A stretch of 64,000 nt of DNA from Neochlamydia sp. S13 (GTDB lineage Bacteria > Chlamydiota > Chlamydiia > Chlamydiales > Parachlamydiaceae), in the NCBI RefSeq assembly GCF_000648235.2, contig NZ_AP017977.1, positions 2,046,001 to 2,110,000 on the forward strand, written 5' to 3'. The notes beneath the pieces are model-generated. The model searched no databases, was not told where the DNA came from, and saw nothing but the letters and a program-made list of their open reading frames with translations. Below are positions 9,112-19,708 of the stretch, in pieces. Each line of letters starts with the position of its first letter. Positions within the stretch are counted from its first letter, which is position 1. Position numbers and translations under genes: made by a program.

Positions 9112-9965
9112 AGAAGAACATCGATGCAAACCATGCTACATTTTGCCCTCAAGCATTTAAATGCTTTGAAGGTGCTTTGGAAGCGTTTTTTTCGCATGAG
9201 TGCCCACAGCTAGGAGGAACAAGGACAAGGCAAGTACTGGTTAAATCAATAGCGGATATGGTGCATCAATTTTATCCGCAGACCTCTCATATGCAGCCGG
9301 GACAAGTTACATGGCCGACAGTCCACCGCAATGAATTTTCATCTTATGGAAAATCTATTCAAAATACACGTTTAACAACGGTAATTTTAGATTTGGTAAG
9401 CTCGCAAGATGCTATGGAAAGAGCCAAGGGGAAAAAATTAAGGGTTATAAAAAAAGAAGCTGTGGCGCGGATGTGTAAGCAAGCTTTTGATCAAGAAGGT
9501 TGCTTAACCCACGCGGAATTAGCTATTTTGTTAAAGATATCGCCACAAAGTGTAGGCAAATATATCAAGGAGTGGGAATTAGAAAACCGTGAGGTTCTTC
9601 CCAGAAGAGGATCTATCCATGATATAGGCCCTACTTTAACTCACAAAACAATGATCATTGAAAAGCTCTTTATTGAGCAAAAAACTGTTCAGCAAGTGAG
9701 CAGAGAAACAAAACACTCTTTACCAGCGATACAAAGGTATATATCCACTTTCAAGCAAATATTGCTATGCAAACAAAAAGGTATGTCTACAGAAGAAGCA
9801 GCTTTTTCGGTGGGTAGGACATCGCGCTTAGTCAATGAATATGAAAAGATTATTGAACAATATAAGGAGAAAAATTATGTTATAGCCGCGTTATTGAAAA
9901 GTGAAATTGGAATTGAAACAAGAACCCAGATAACAATAAATGAAGGTGTTGATAAAAAATATTAA
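9108..9965 (+). CDS. DUF1670 family protein, copy 2
   Basis: A 285-residue paralogue of the preceding gene with the same layout: polar N-terminus, a helix-turn-helix (HAELAILLKISPQSVGKYIK, about residues 136-155), a DIGPTLTHKTMIIEKLF motif and a KHSLPAIQRYISTFK segment. Conserved motif spacing but low overall identity suggests an old duplication, so the two products may form a heterodimer or bind different targets. The start codon lies inside the stop region of copy 1 (ATGA). About 100 bases of non-coding DNA separate it from the convergent F-box/TPR gene. Function unknown. Confidence 0.75.
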   Translation: MKKNIDANHATFCPQAFKCFEGALEAFFSHECPQLGGTRTRQVLVKSIADMVHQFYPQTSHMQPGQVTWPTVHRNEFSSYGKSIQNTRLTTVILDLVSSQDAMERAKGKKLRVIKKEAVARMCKQAFDQEGCLTHAELAILLKISPQSVGKYIKEWELENREVLPRRGSIHDIGPTLTHKTMIIEKLFIEQKTVQQVSRETKHSLPAIQRYISTFKQILLCKQKGMSTEEAAFSVGRTSRLVNEYEKIIEQYKEKNYVIAALLKSEIGIETRTQITINEGVDKKY

Positions 9966-10062
9966 TCAGAAAAAAGATTAGGTTAAATGCCAGTTAATGA
10001 CAAGTGTCCTTATTTTGATTACATGTTATCTTAGTGAGGCAATTTAACTGCTCTCTCTAAGC

Positions 10063-13000
10063 CTAGTTTTTGAATGATTTTGAGTCAATTTTGCATGGGG
10101 AATAGCGAATGACCATATTGGGGTTATTCTCAAGAAGAGGTTGAAGTTCAATACGTAAAGCATTCTGAAAGCAGAAAACTGCTTTGGCTCCATCTCCTTG
10201 AGCTTGGTAAATGGATGTAAGATTACGGTAACAATCAGCCATTTTGGGATGATTTTCTCCAAAAACCTTGCGATTGATCTCGAAAGCTCGCTCAGCATAT
10301 TTTGCTGCTTTTTTAAACTCTCCTTTAGCCTTGTAGACCAGCCCTAGATTGCTATAACCCGATGCCATTCGCGGATGATCTTTACCAAAAATTTCACGAT
10401 CAATTTTAAGCGCTTTATTAACATATTTAATTGCTTTTTCAAATTTTCCTAGGGCTTCATAATTCATTCCTAGATTGTTGTAATCTCTTGCTACCTTAGG
10501 GTGATTTTTACCAAAAATTTTCTTGTCAATTGCAAGCGCTTGCCTAATAAGCTTTTTTGCTTCTTTTAAATTGCCTTGGGCTTTGTAAATGAGTTGAGCC
10601 AAACCATTGTAAAAGCTCGCCATCAGGCGATAATTTTTGCCAAACAGCTTAGAATCAATAGATAACGCTTGATTGATGCACCTAGCCGCTTCCTCTACCT
10701 TTTTTTGATCGAGAACTACTTCATCTAGCTTTCTGCGAACAGGAGTTTTTTTATTTAAATTATTTTGAACAAGAGCCGCTTCCCCTAACTTACTTTGATC
10801 GAGATAAATTACTCCTAGATTAATATAATGAAATGCCACTTTCGGGTGTTTTTCACCAAAAATTCTGCGATCAATTTTGAGAGCTTGTTCGATATCTTTA
10901 GCCGCTTGTATCAAATTCCCTTGCGTTTGGTAAATTTTCCCTCTATTGGCATAAATTATGGCCATAATTGGATGATTTTCTTTATATAGTTTATAAGCGA
11001 TTTGCCATGCAGCCTCGATACACTCAATCGCCTGCTTTAAATTTCCTTGTTCTTGGTAAATATTTGCCAGGTTGCTGAAACTTTGTACCGTTTCTGGATC
11101 ATTCTTCCTAGCAAGATTGCGGTTAATTATAAGAGCATGATTTAAATACTTAGCCGCTTCATTTAAACGCCCCTGATCGTAGTAAATCATTCCTAAAGCA
11201 CTATAAGATCCTATTAAAATCGGATGATTTTCACCAAAAAATTTGCGGCGGATTCTGAGCGCTTCGTGAGTAGATGCAGACGCTTTTTCTAAATTTCCTT
11301 GCTCGTAGTAAATCACTCCCAGATTATGGTGGTTATGTGCTACCCTCGGATGATTTTCGTCAAACATTTTACTGTTAATTTCGAGCGCTTGATTCACATA
11401 TCTAGCTGCTTTATCCAGCTTCATTTGATCTTTGTAAATCATTCCAAGGTTGTTGTAATATACAGCCGTGCTTAGAGCATTTTCCCTAAAAAGCTTAAGG
11501 TTGATTTCGAGTGCCTTCTTAACATACATAACTGCTTTTTTTAACTTTCCTTGGTCTAGGTAGATCGAGCTTAGATTATTGTAATACGTTGCTAGAGTCT
11601 CATAATCTTTTTCTTGAAGTGAAAATTTAATGGCAAGCGCTATCTTGGTATACCTAGCCGCCTGCCCTGCATCCCCTTGAGCTTGATAAACCATTCCCAT
11701 ATTATTGTAATCTCTTGCCAGGGCTATAAAATTTTTATTATAGCTCTCTTTATTTATCTCAAGTGCTTGATTGATACATCGAGCCGCTTCATCTAACCTT
11801 TTTTGCTCAAGGTAAATCATTCCTAGAGCATTTAATACATGACTATTCTTGGAATCCTTTTCACTAGCTTGCTTATACCGCTTTTCTGCCTCTTGGTGTT
11901 GAAAAAGCCTTAAAGCTATGGCTCCTTCCATCTCGGGTGAATCATCTAGAGTGGAAAGCTTAAGGGAATCTTCTTCCCCTGATGAAAACATATGGATGAT
12001 AGCCTGGCCGAAAGGGATAAAAACGCGGTAAATCTTCTTTATCTGCGCTAAAGCTGCATTATCTAGTGCAAGCTGCTTTTGGATAAGTGTAGGATCCTCC
12101 AATCCGAAAGGTTGAATTAAAGGATTCATCATTTCATTTTGGGCTTTATACTTACAATAGGTCCTTAGGCGCATTAACAATGCTACACTCATCCATTCTT
12201 TTAGCTTTTTAGCGCTATCCTTATTTAAAACCTTTTTTTCTTTTAACCGATCAATCCTGGTAAAAGTATCCATTGCTGAGATTTCTTTGAGAAGGGCTAA
12301 CCGGTCCAAGGCTAGATGAGGAAAGCGATAAAAGTCATTCTTAGCTTTAAAAAGCATGCCTTGTGTTTTTAAGTCTCCTAGTCCTGGGTAAAAAGTTACC
12401 ATATCTTGATAAAACAAATGCTGCTTAGCTAAATATTGACGAAGAGCAGAGCCTTCTTGATAAAAAACCTTAAGTTTTTCTTGAACTTTTTCCTCATATT
12501 GCTTGGTTAGCTCTGGATTGCCTAACAGATGAGTGAATGTCAAAAGTTCCATAGGAAGATGAGGTTCTTTCTCATGCCACCATTGGCCTTTTTCATCTTT
12601 AGCAACATATTGCGACATCTTTTCAGTAGTTTGAATAAGCTCAAATGTTATCCCATTACCCAGAGGCGTTTTACAGCCTTTTCCTTCTACCCCTTCCCCA
12701 TCAAAAGCAAAACCTCTAGGGGTAATACTATCAAAAAAATCTATCTCTTTTATACGCGGAATATTCAAAGCAGGAAGAATAGTTTCTCCTAAATTAATGA
12801 CTTTTAAATGCAGTAAAGCAGTGAGATGTCTAAAATAATTTCTGCTAGAAGAAGAATCTTTTTCTATAAGAATACCAAACTCTAAATCAGAGTAGGGTGT
12901 CATTTCCTCCCTCGCTAAGGAACCAAAACCTATCATTGCATATTCACAAGGTGCCGGGCCTAAAATGTCTATCGCTTGCTTTACAAGAAAACCGAAAAAA

Positions 13001-13953
13001 CTTTTTATATGTAGAGCAATACCTTGGTAAAGCTCTTTTACTTGTTGAGAAGAAGGATTTGGTCCGAGAACTTGAATTTTCTTCTCTACTTCTTCTCTAA
13101 ATTTTTTTAATGCGCTGCGATTGCTTTCAAATTGTTTCTGCATTTGTTCAAGGCTTATAGGTTCTCCTTCGCATAGTTTAATAAGAAGATTTTGAGCTTT
13201 GAAAAGCTTCTCTTTAAGAATTTCTCCTTTATCTTCTGAAGAAGATAATAAAGAATGTCTTTTTAAAGCATAATTATAAAGTCCTGCAGCTTGAAGAAGC
13301 GTTTTAGAAGTTCTTTTTTCCACATAAATATCGCCTAGTTTTTCGATACATAGGCTTTCTTGCAAAAAATCCTTTTTTTGGACGGCAAGTTTTAATTCTA
13401 ACACATAGGACACTTCCCGTTTACTTGGTGAGAAAAATTTGTCGCTTCGAAAGATAAAGTAAGCAATTCTATTTACGCAATCTGATAGCCACCCTAGGTA
13501 GGGTTGTAATTTTTGAGAGTAATATGGACTCCAAAACATGTCACTACTTGGCATGGTTTGGTTAAACCATTGAATACAGTTTCTTATAATACTATGATGA
13601 AGTGTGGGGTATGTAGAGGTTAAAAAATCAGAGCCCTTAGAAAGCTTAATGTTTCTACCTGCATCATTCTGCTCTTTTTCCTTGCGCAAGGCAGCTTTAA
13701 AATATTGAAGATAAAAATTTTCGTATAAATTATTTCTTTCTATCAATTGAGATTTATTTTCGTGAATAATTTGTTTCCACTTTTTGCATACCAGCTCTGT
13801 ACGACATAAATCTTGCAATGCTAGCCTTGTAAATATTCTTAAAGCGATTTCAGTATATACTACGGTTTTTTCCTCCGAGGTAGTAGAAGTTTCTTCCATT
13901 TCTTTAAATACAGGAAATATATATTGAGGAGTAGATAGGCTTTCTAAGTTCAT
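10063..13953 (-). CDS. F-box-like / nucleotidyltransferase-like / TPR protein (putative effector)
   Basis: A 1296-residue protein in three parts. Residues about 31-66 (EIALRIFTRLALQDLCRTEL, then VCKKWKQII) fit an F-box: hydrophobic spacing and the VCKxW end. Residues about 340-358 hold GFGSLAREEMTPYSDLEFGI, the G-S plus (S)D-x-E pattern of DUF294/GlnD-type nucleotidyltransferases. From about residue 690 to 1275 there are some thirteen 42-residue kinesin-light-chain-type TPR units with the LGMIYxxQGxLxxAxxYxxxAL pattern. F-boxes recruit eukaryotic SCF ubiquitin ligases through SKP1, and amoebal chlamydiae are known to carry expanded F-box families, so secretion into the host is likely. No signal peptide. 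Upstream lie an IS remnant and a group II intron. The F-box is by eye and below full consensus. Confidence 0.75.
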   Translation of the reverse strand: MNLESLSTPQYIFPVFKEMEETSTTSEEKTVVYTEIALRIFTRLALQDLCRTELVCKKWKQIIHENKSQLIERNNLYENFYLQYFKAALRKEKEQNDAGRNIKLSKGSDFLTSTYPTLHHSIIRNCIQWFNQTMPSSDMFWSPYYSQKLQPYLGWLSDCVNRIAYFIFRSDKFFSPSKREVSYVLELKLAVQKKDFLQESLCIEKLGDIYVEKRTSKTLLQAAGLYNYALKRHSLLSSSEDKGEILKEKLFKAQNLLIKLCEGEPISLEQMQKQFESNRSALKKFREEVEKKIQVLGPNPSSQQVKELYQGIALHIKSFFGFLVKQAIDILGPAPCEYAMIGFGSLAREEMTPYSDLEFGILIEKDSSSSRNYFRHLTALLHLKVINLGETILPALNIPRIKEIDFFDSITPRGFAFDGEGVEGKGCKTPLGNGITFELIQTTEKMSQYVAKDEKGQWWHEKEPHLPMELLTFTHLLGNPELTKQYEEKVQEKLKVFYQEGSALRQYLAKQHLFYQDMVTFYPGLGDLKTQGMLFKAKNDFYRFPHLALDRLALLKEISAMDTFTRIDRLKEKKVLNKDSAKKLKEWMSVALLMRLRTYCKYKAQNEMMNPLIQPFGLEDPTLIQKQLALDNAALAQIKKIYRVFIPFGQAIIHMFSSGEEDSLKLSTLDDSPEMEGAIALRLFQHQEAEKRYKQASEKDSKNSHVLNALGMIYLEQKRLDEAARCINQALEINKESYNKNFIALARDYNNMGMVYQAQGDAGQAARYTKIALAIKFSLQEKDYETLATYYNNLSSIYLDQGKLKKAVMYVKKALEINLKLFRENALSTAVYYNNLGMIYKDQMKLDKAARYVNQALEINSKMFDENHPRVAHNHHNLGVIYYEQGNLEKASASTHEALRIRRKFFGENHPILIGSYSALGMIYYDQGRLNEAAKYLNHALIINRNLARKNDPETVQSFSNLANIYQEQGNLKQAIECIEAAWQIAYKLYKENHPIMAIIYANRGKIYQTQGNLIQAAKDIEQALKIDRRIFGEKHPKVAFHYINLGVIYLDQSKLGEAALVQNNLNKKTPVRRKLDEVVLDQKKVEEAARCINQALSIDSKLFGKNYRLMASFYNGLAQLIYKAQGNLKEAKKLIRQALAIDKKIFGKNHPKVARDYNNLGMNYEALGKFEKAIKYVNKALKIDREIFGKDHPRMASGYSNLGLVYKAKGEFKKAAKYAERAFEINRKVFGENHPKMADCYRNLTSIYQAQGDGAKAVFCFQNALRIELQPLLENNPNMVIRYSPCKIDSKSFKN

Positions 13954-14056
13954 AGGTTTATTTAGTTTTAACCAGTTGAGTGTTCAACTAGTTTTTATAT
14001 TATTTTAAAATGATTTGCAATTTTTTTTCTGAGTTTGACACTTCTAGTTTATAAGT

Positions 14057-14170
14057 GGCCTTCTTGCGTAAATGATCTTATAGCTCGTCTGTTAAGTACT
14101 ACCACCTAAGTTAGCACCCGATGCCCTTTGGGCATTCCAAGCTTTGTCATCTTATTCATAGCCAAAACAA
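14057..14170 (-). pseudogene. IS5-type element end, short remnant
   Basis: Same element as at 230-486: terminal sequence GGCCTTCTTGCGTAAATGA at 14057-14075 (one mismatch), then the complement of a coding tail reading MNKMTKLGMPKGHRVLT before a stop. Only about 110 bases survive, ending near the 3' boundary of the group II intron. Confidence 0.6.
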
Positions 14171-14238
14171 CAAACATTGATAATACGCTTTAAAAAAAGT
14201 CGAGTAGCGCGAGGGGATCACACCCTCACGCTCTCACA

Positions 14239-14272
14239 GTTCCGTACGTGAGCCTCTCAGCTCATACGGCTC
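14239..14272 (-). ncRNA. Group II intron domain V catalytic hairpin
   Basis: The minus strand reads GAGCCGTATGAG, then a GAGA-containing tip and CTCACGTACGGAAC, the typical 34-nt domain V with its GUAUG/CGUAC arms. It starts on the base next to the stop codon of the intron-encoded protein. Confidence 0.85.
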
Positions 14273-15523
14273 CTATTGTCTAGTCGCAGGTATGGCGCCC
14301 ATTTTCCAGTGAGCAAATAGCTGAGGTTCTCGTTTTGCGATCCCTCCCAACCAATGCATTGCCCTTCTGCTGTGGCCTCTTAACTTCTTGTATTTCCTTT
14401 CCGCCCACCTTGCTAATGTACGGTTTGCAACATTGAAAATTTGATAGAGTTCTGATTTGTAATATTTACCATAGTAGTTGATCCAACCTCTTATCATGGG
14501 GTTAAACATTCTTGATAAATCTACAATCTTCTTGTCACTGCGCAGATGCATTTTCCAACTTCTCATCGTACTCGTTATTGCTTTCTTTGCTTTATTGCTT
14601 ACTGCGGGACTAAAGTTGATGAAGAGCTTTCCATACCGATTCTTTGATCTTCTGGCTCTAAAAGTATATCCCAAAAAATCAAATTTCTCGTTTAGGTATC
14701 TTTTTCTTCGTTCATCATCTTTGCAATAGACGATTTTTGTCTTTGCAGGATGCAACTCCAGTTTGCATTGAGCTAAGCGTTCTGCAATAGCTTTCTTTAT
14801 TTCGTTGGCTTGCGCTTCCGTTTGACAGTGAACCACTATATCATCAGCATAACGCTCGAATGGATTACCTGGATAGCATTTCCTCATCCATTCGTCTAAG
14901 GCATAATGAAGAAATAGATTGGCTAGTAAAGGGCTGATTACACCCCCTTGTGGAGTCCCTCTATCTCTTTTTATAAGTTTCCCGTCTGCATCTTGCTCTG
15001 GCGCTTTTAGCCAGCGTTCTATATACAGAAGAATCCATTGGCTTTCGGTGTGTTTCCTTACGGCTCTCATCACGAGCTCGTGGTCTAAATTATCGAAAAA
15101 TCCTTTGATATCAAGGTCAATAACATAGTCGTTGCGCCAACATCTCTGTCTAGCGACTCCTACGGCTTCTAACGCTGATTTTCCAGGTCTGTACCCATAA
15201 GAATCAGGATGAAAATGTGGGTCAATCTCTGGCTCTAGATACAGCTTAACGACCATCTGTGCGATTCTGTCTGATACTGTGGGTATTCCCAGCTTTCTCA
15301 GCTTTCCATCACTTTTTGGTATGGCAACTATCTTTACGGGAGGCGGAAAGTAGCTCCCCGACGATAGGCGATTCCAAAGTTTATACAGATTGTCTTTAAG
15401 ATTCTTTTCAAATTCTTCTATAGACTCTTCGTCAACACCTGCTGCTCCTTTGTTAGCTTTTACTCTCTTGTATGCTTCCCATACAATGGATTTAGAAATA
15501 CAATACGACTTTGCTGTATTCAT
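14273..15523 (-). CDS. ltrA: Group II intron reverse transcriptase/maturase
   Basis: Copies intron RNA into DNA and helps splicing. The 416-residue protein has the RT palm motifs: DLDIKGFFDNLDHELV, RGTPQGGVISPLLANLFLHY and the catalytic FERYADDIVV (YADD). These are followed by the maturase (GIIM) region with FLGYTF and RGWINYYGKYY. No HNH endonuclease domain follows, so mobility would rely on nicks made by the host, as in other endonuclease-lacking group II introns. It starts ATG at 15523 and is uninterrupted, so it may be functional. Confidence 0.95.
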   Translation of the reverse strand: MNTAKSYCISKSIVWEAYKRVKANKGAAGVDEESIEEFEKNLKDNLYKLWNRLSSGSYFPPPVKIVAIPKSDGKLRKLGIPTVSDRIAQMVVKLYLEPEIDPHFHPDSYGYRPGKSALEAVGVARQRCWRNDYVIDLDIKGFFDNLDHELVMRAVRKHTESQWILLYIERWLKAPEQDADGKLIKRDRGTPQGGVISPLLANLFLHYALDEWMRKCYPGNPFERYADDIVVHCQTEAQANEIKKAIAERLAQCKLELHPAKTKIVYCKDDERRKRYLNEKFDFLGYTFRARRSKNRYGKLFINFSPAVSNKAKKAITSTMRSWKMHLRSDKKIVDLSRMFNPMIRGWINYYGKYYKSELYQIFNVANRTLARWAERKYKKLRGHSRRAMHWLGGIAKREPQLFAHWKMGAIPATRQ

Positions 15524-16280
15524 CGATTCCTCCTGTTTCCAGTTGTTCGATTAATCTTAAGCTAAACAATATAGTCCCCTTCGCTCCACCTCCATTACAG
15601 AGGTCTCCTCACTACTACGGGCTATTCCGCCCCTGTTCCTTGCATCGGTACTCTGGTTCTTATGGGGCTTCCATTTGAACTTCTCCCTTTTCATCAAGGC
15701 GACAGGTTCCCACGTTCCGTATAAGAGCCTGTAGTTAAGTTCACGTCACCTTTATGCCGGATGCCATCTAAGCAGTTAATATTAGGTTTCCCTTAGATTT
15801 GTCCTGGGTTAACTAAGACCCCCCAGTTTTGACATCATCCCTATGCTTTCGACACGTCATCAGTGATTCATTTGCATTCGTCTCCTTAACTCTCACCTGA
15901 TATAGTCTTGCTATACCTTTTCCTTAACGCTCACCACATGGGCTCTTTACCCATGCAGCTTAAGGTGGTTTGTAACCTATGCCTAAGTCATCGGTTACTA
16001 GGGGCCTTCCCTAATCTCTTGTACAGCATCTTTGACCCGCCGTTGGCTTGTCAAAGTTCGTGGCGCACCTTAGTCTGCATACCCAACCCTCTGAAAGATG
16101 TGTCTCTGCTTAACAAAAGGGATTTTACAAAGCACGCAACTGCATAAGAAGTAGATTAAAATCTTATAATCAATGTTTTAAGTCTAACGAGTGTCCAAGT
16201 CAGGAAAAACTGTTTTAGTGATGGCAAAACAATCTAGGATTTTTTTCTACTGGTGTGAAAAGATTTTCTAAAGTTACAAT

Positions 16281-17627
16281 TTAAGAAGGAATTCTTAAAG
16301 GTGTGCCGGGTTTCAGAGCATCTGTTTTAAGTTTATTGTAGTCACGCAAAACCTCAATATCGACCTTAAAGCGCCGAGAAATTTTCCATAGAGAATCGCC
16401 TTCTTGAACAATATATAAACGATCGGAAGGAAAAGAAGTAGGTGACTTAGGAGCTTTAGGTGCTAACGTTTGACTAGCAGGTTTTTTAGGGGAAGAATTA
16501 AATGGGGTTGGAGGAGGAGGTGATAGAGGGACAAGAGGCTTAGAGGGATTTTCTCTGATGATGGGCTTTTTAAGAGGTACTTCGGCGGAAGAAGCCCCTA
16601 ATATAAAGCGTTTCATAGCACCATGAGGTAAATTGTTTTCAGGAATCAGCTCTCCTGCATACTGGTATAATTTAGCTCCTGCAGCTTTCCATACATTATC
16701 ACTGCGCGGCCTGTCCAGTAGGTCTAAAGCATACTTTTCACTTTCAGAAGTTTTATCTTCTAATAGTGCTAGTAAAGCTAGTACATGATAATCATCGAGT
16801 TTATTCAAAGCAAACTCCCCATCTACTTTCAAGAGTAGATAAGCCGCATGTTTGGACTGACCATCCACATATTCTAATAAAAAACGTTGCCTTCTAGCAG
16901 CTGAAAGATCTTGGACAATTTTTTGTTGCTCAGCAAAGCCTGACAGCATGCCCCATGTACCATCCAAAAGCATATTTTGCAGCTCTATTTTACTTACTGG
17001 TATTTCAGCTCGATTAAAAAGCCATTCTACAGCAAGAAATTCTGAGGTCATAAAAAAAGCATCAGATAAACTCGTATCCTCCCGGTCTTTAAATTTTTTA
17101 AGCTGCAAAAACAGTCCTTTGCTAGTTAAAGGCCATCTTTCAGTGTTAGCAAATTGGATAACCGCTTGAAAATTTTCGTCCGATAATCCTGGATAAACAG
17201 TAATCATAGCGGGTTGCCCACTTTTAAGCTGACCATATATAATAGAACGTTGCTGCGCCAAAGGTGGATGGCCTAATAAGGCACGCGATAAGTCGAAATG
17301 ATGAAATGCAACCAAGCAGGCTAGAGCAATATCTCGTTGCGTATAACCATTTTCTATCAGCTGATGATTTGAAAGCCTAGCTACCAATTCATCAAAAGAT
17401 AATGAACGAAAATAATGGATTAATTCAATATTTCCCTTTGTACTAGCTAAAGGAACTTGTTGCTCTTGTTTTAATGCAGGCTTTTGCTCAAAATAAAGGG
17501 GTGGCGGAGCATCTTTAATAAACCAATAAAAGAAGAGAGAAAGGAGAATAATATTTAAAGCTCCACTAGCGGTTAAAACTAGGATAAGCCTGCGTATATA
17601 TTTTAAATGAAGATTATCTAGATTCAT
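16281..17627 (-). CDS. LysM-domain membrane-anchored protein
   Basis: A 448-residue protein with one N-terminal membrane segment (about residues 17-34, [13 protein letters not shown]), a long helical middle region, a proline/serine linker (about 350-395) and a C-terminal LysM domain ([20 protein letters not shown], ending PGTPLRIPS). LysM binds peptidoglycan or related glycans, so the C-terminus probably faces the periplasm. Its start overlaps the pckG stop by four bases (ATGA), meaning coupled translation. Being in one transcript with mreB, it may help the transient peptidoglycan-based division of chlamydiae. That last point is inference from context. Confidence 0.8.
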   Translation of the reverse strand: MNLDNLHLKYIRRLILVLTASGALNIILLSLFFYWFIKDAPPPLYFEQKPALKQEQQVPLASTKGNIELIHYFRSLSFDELVARLSNHQLIENGYTQRDIALACLVAFHHFDLSRALLGHPPLAQQRSIIYGQLKSGQPAMITVYPGLSDENFQAVIQFANTERWPLTSKGLFLQLKKFKDREDTSLSDAFFMTSEFLAVEWLFNRAEIPVSKIELQNMLLDGTWGMLSGFAEQQKIVQDLSAARRQRFLLEYVDGQSKHAAYLLLKVDGEFALNKLDDYHVLALLALLEDKTSESEKYALDLLDRPRSDNVWKAAGAKLYQYAGELIPENNLPHGAMKRFILGASSAEVPLKKPIIRENPSKPLVPLSPPPPTPFNSSPKKPASQTLAPKAPKSPTSFPSDRLYIVQEGDSLWKISRRFKVDIEVLRDYNKLKTDALKPGTPLRIPS

Positions 17628-19411
17628 TGCAATCGTGACTCAAGGGAAAGAATTTCTTGCAGCAGGCTTTTGGGCAATCGGTCACCAAACATTCTGAAGT
17701 AAGCTTTAGTTTCGTGCACCTCTTTTTTCCATTGTTCTTTATCTATATAAAAAAGGTTAGCTAGGGCATCTTCTGTAATAGGCAAATTACTTAAGTCAAG
17801 AGCTTTAGGTCCAGGAACATAGCCTAAAGGCGATTCAATTGCATTGTTTATCCCAGCGCAACGTTCAAAAATCCATTTCAACACACGAATATTTTCGCCA
17901 TATCCTGGCCAAAGCCACTCACCCTTCTCTCCCTTTCTAAACCAATTGACGTAAAAAATTTTTGGTAATTTTTCAGGAGGAGTCTGCTTTTCCATAGATA
18001 GCCAATGAGCAAAATAGTCTCCCATGTTATAACCACAAAATGGCAGCATAGCAAAGGGATCGCGCCGTAGCTTACCTACCGTTCCTTTAGCAGCGGCAGT
18101 CATCTCAGAAGAGACACTAGCACCAAAAAAAACACCATGCTGCCAGCTAAAAGATTCCAAACATAGAGGCTGTAGAGAGGAACGCCTGCCCCCAAATACA
18201 ATGGCGGAAATCGGCACTCCTTTTGGATCCTGCCAAGCTGGGTCTATAGCTGGACATTGAGAAGCTGAAACTGTAAAACGAGAGTTTGGATGTGCAGCTG
18301 GAGCTTTAGAGGTAGGAGTCCACTCCTGACCTAACCAATCCTGCAAATGCTTAGGTATCTGCTCTGTCATCCCTTCCCACCACACATCGCCTTCATCTGT
18401 CAAGGCCACGTTTGTAAAAATGCTATTGCGTTCAATGCTCCGCATAGCCTGGCAATTAGATTTCATTGAGGTACCTGGTGCCACGCCAAAAAAACCTGCT
18501 TCCGGATTGATAGCATATAAACGTCCATCGGCGCCAAATTTCATCCAGGCAATATCGTCACCAATGGCTTCCACTTTCCAGCCGGGAAGGGTAGAGGTCA
18601 ACATGGCTAAATTTGTTTTACCACAAGCACTAGGAAAAGCCGCGGCTATATATTTTTTCTCTCCGTAAGGGTTAGTAAGCCCCAAGATAAGCATGTGTTC
18701 TGCCAGCCACCCTTCATCCCTTGCCATGACCGAAGCAATACGCAAAGCAAAACATTTTTTACCTAAAAGAGCATTCCCTCCATAACCACTTCCAAAAGAC
18801 CAAATGGTACGCTCTTCAGGAAAATGTACAATATACCGATGATCAGGATTACAAGGCCAATCGGTATCTTTCTCCCCATCAGCCAAAGGCTTTCCTACAG
18901 AATGTATACAGGGAACAAAAGAGCCAGTCTCCCCTAACACCTCCAACACTTTTTGGCCCATACGAGTCATATGATGCATACTGACGACGACATAGGGCGA
19001 GTCTGTAAGCTCTACTCCTATATGAGAAATATCAGATTCTAAAGGACCCATGCTATAAGGAATAACATACATGGAACGTCCTCGCATACATCCTTTAAAA
19101 AGAGCTTTCAAAGTTTTTTTCATATCCTGAGGATCGCGCCAATTATTGGTAGGCCCAGCATCTTCCTTATTTTTTGAACAAATAAAAGTACTTTCTTCTA
19201 CACGCGCGACATCGCGTGGATCGGAACGGCAAAGAAAACTATGGGGACGCTTGCTAGGATTAAGTTGAAGAAAAGAGCCAGCTTTTAGCATTTGCTCACA
19301 CAGCTGGTCATATTCAGCTAAAGAACCATCGCATAAAATGAGGCGATCAGGTTGCGTTAATTGCCGCATCTCTTCAATCCATTCGTTAAGACGCGGATTT
19401 TTAATTTTCAT
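17624..19411 (-). CDS. pckG: Phosphoenolpyruvate carboxykinase (GTP)
   Basis: Converts oxaloacetate plus GTP to phosphoenolpyruvate, linking the TCA cycle to gluconeogenesis. The 595-residue length is normal for the GTP form. The P-loop reads [13 protein letters not shown] and the metal/substrate region [15 protein letters not shown]. The [13 protein letters not shown] segment and [18 protein letters not shown] near the C-terminus are GTP-PEPCK signatures. It follows mreB with about 300 bases between, as in Chlamydia where the two are adjacent, and overlaps the LysM gene by four bases. Confidence 0.97.
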   Translation of the reverse strand: MKIKNPRLNEWIEEMRQLTQPDRLILCDGSLAEYDQLCEQMLKAGSFLQLNPSKRPHSFLCRSDPRDVARVEESTFICSKNKEDAGPTNNWRDPQDMKKTLKALFKGCMRGRSMYVIPYSMGPLESDISHIGVELTDSPYVVVSMHHMTRMGQKVLEVLGETGSFVPCIHSVGKPLADGEKDTDWPCNPDHRYIVHFPEERTIWSFGSGYGGNALLGKKCFALRIASVMARDEGWLAEHMLILGLTNPYGEKKYIAAAFPSACGKTNLAMLTSTLPGWKVEAIGDDIAWMKFGADGRLYAINPEAGFFGVAPGTSMKSNCQAMRSIERNSIFTNVALTDEGDVWWEGMTEQIPKHLQDWLGQEWTPTSKAPAAHPNSRFTVSASQCPAIDPAWQDPKGVPISAIVFGGRRSSLQPLCLESFSWQHGVFFGASVSSEMTAAAKGTVGKLRRDPFAMLPFCGYNMGDYFAHWLSMEKQTPPEKLPKIFYVNWFRKGEKGEWLWPGYGENIRVLKWIFERCAGINNAIESPLGYVPGPKALDLSNLPITEDALANLFYIDKEQWKKEVHETKAYFRMFGDRLPKSLLQEILSLESRLQ

Positions 19412-19708
19412 ATTGCCAACCTTTAAGCACCCTTATTCTCCTCTAGCCAAGCCTAAAAAATTCAATAGGTATCACCAAGTAGAGTACTGATCTATTTTTT
19501 ATCTAAACAAGCTTAATAAGTAAGGTAGGAGAAAATGAAAAATATGAATACTCACACAGCACTATTGCTTGATAACCATTGATTTCATCTTTAGAATTCT
19601 TTTAAAAGCAGCTAAGAATTTTTATAAATATTGGGTCACTGGAGATCTTGAAATTAGCTGGGTTAGCTTTAAACTCTGTCTGCTAATGCTTACCTATTTA
19701 CCTATCAT

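Larger units (their letters stand above)
14199..16068 (-). mobile_element. Group II intron with encoded reverse transcriptase
   Basis: A self-splicing retroelement of about 1.87 kb read on the minus strand. The 5' end is placed at 16068, where the complement starts GTGCGCC (consensus GUGYG). Domain I-IV structure fills 15524-16068, the maturase ORF sits in domain IV, domain V is at about 14239-14272, and a domain VI-like hairpin (AGCGTGAGGG pairing with CCCTCGCGCT) at about 14205-14235 leads to a 3' end near 14199. Boundaries are by eye and could be off by several bases. The flanking DNA is IS-rich and no host gene is obviously interrupted. Confidence 0.8.
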
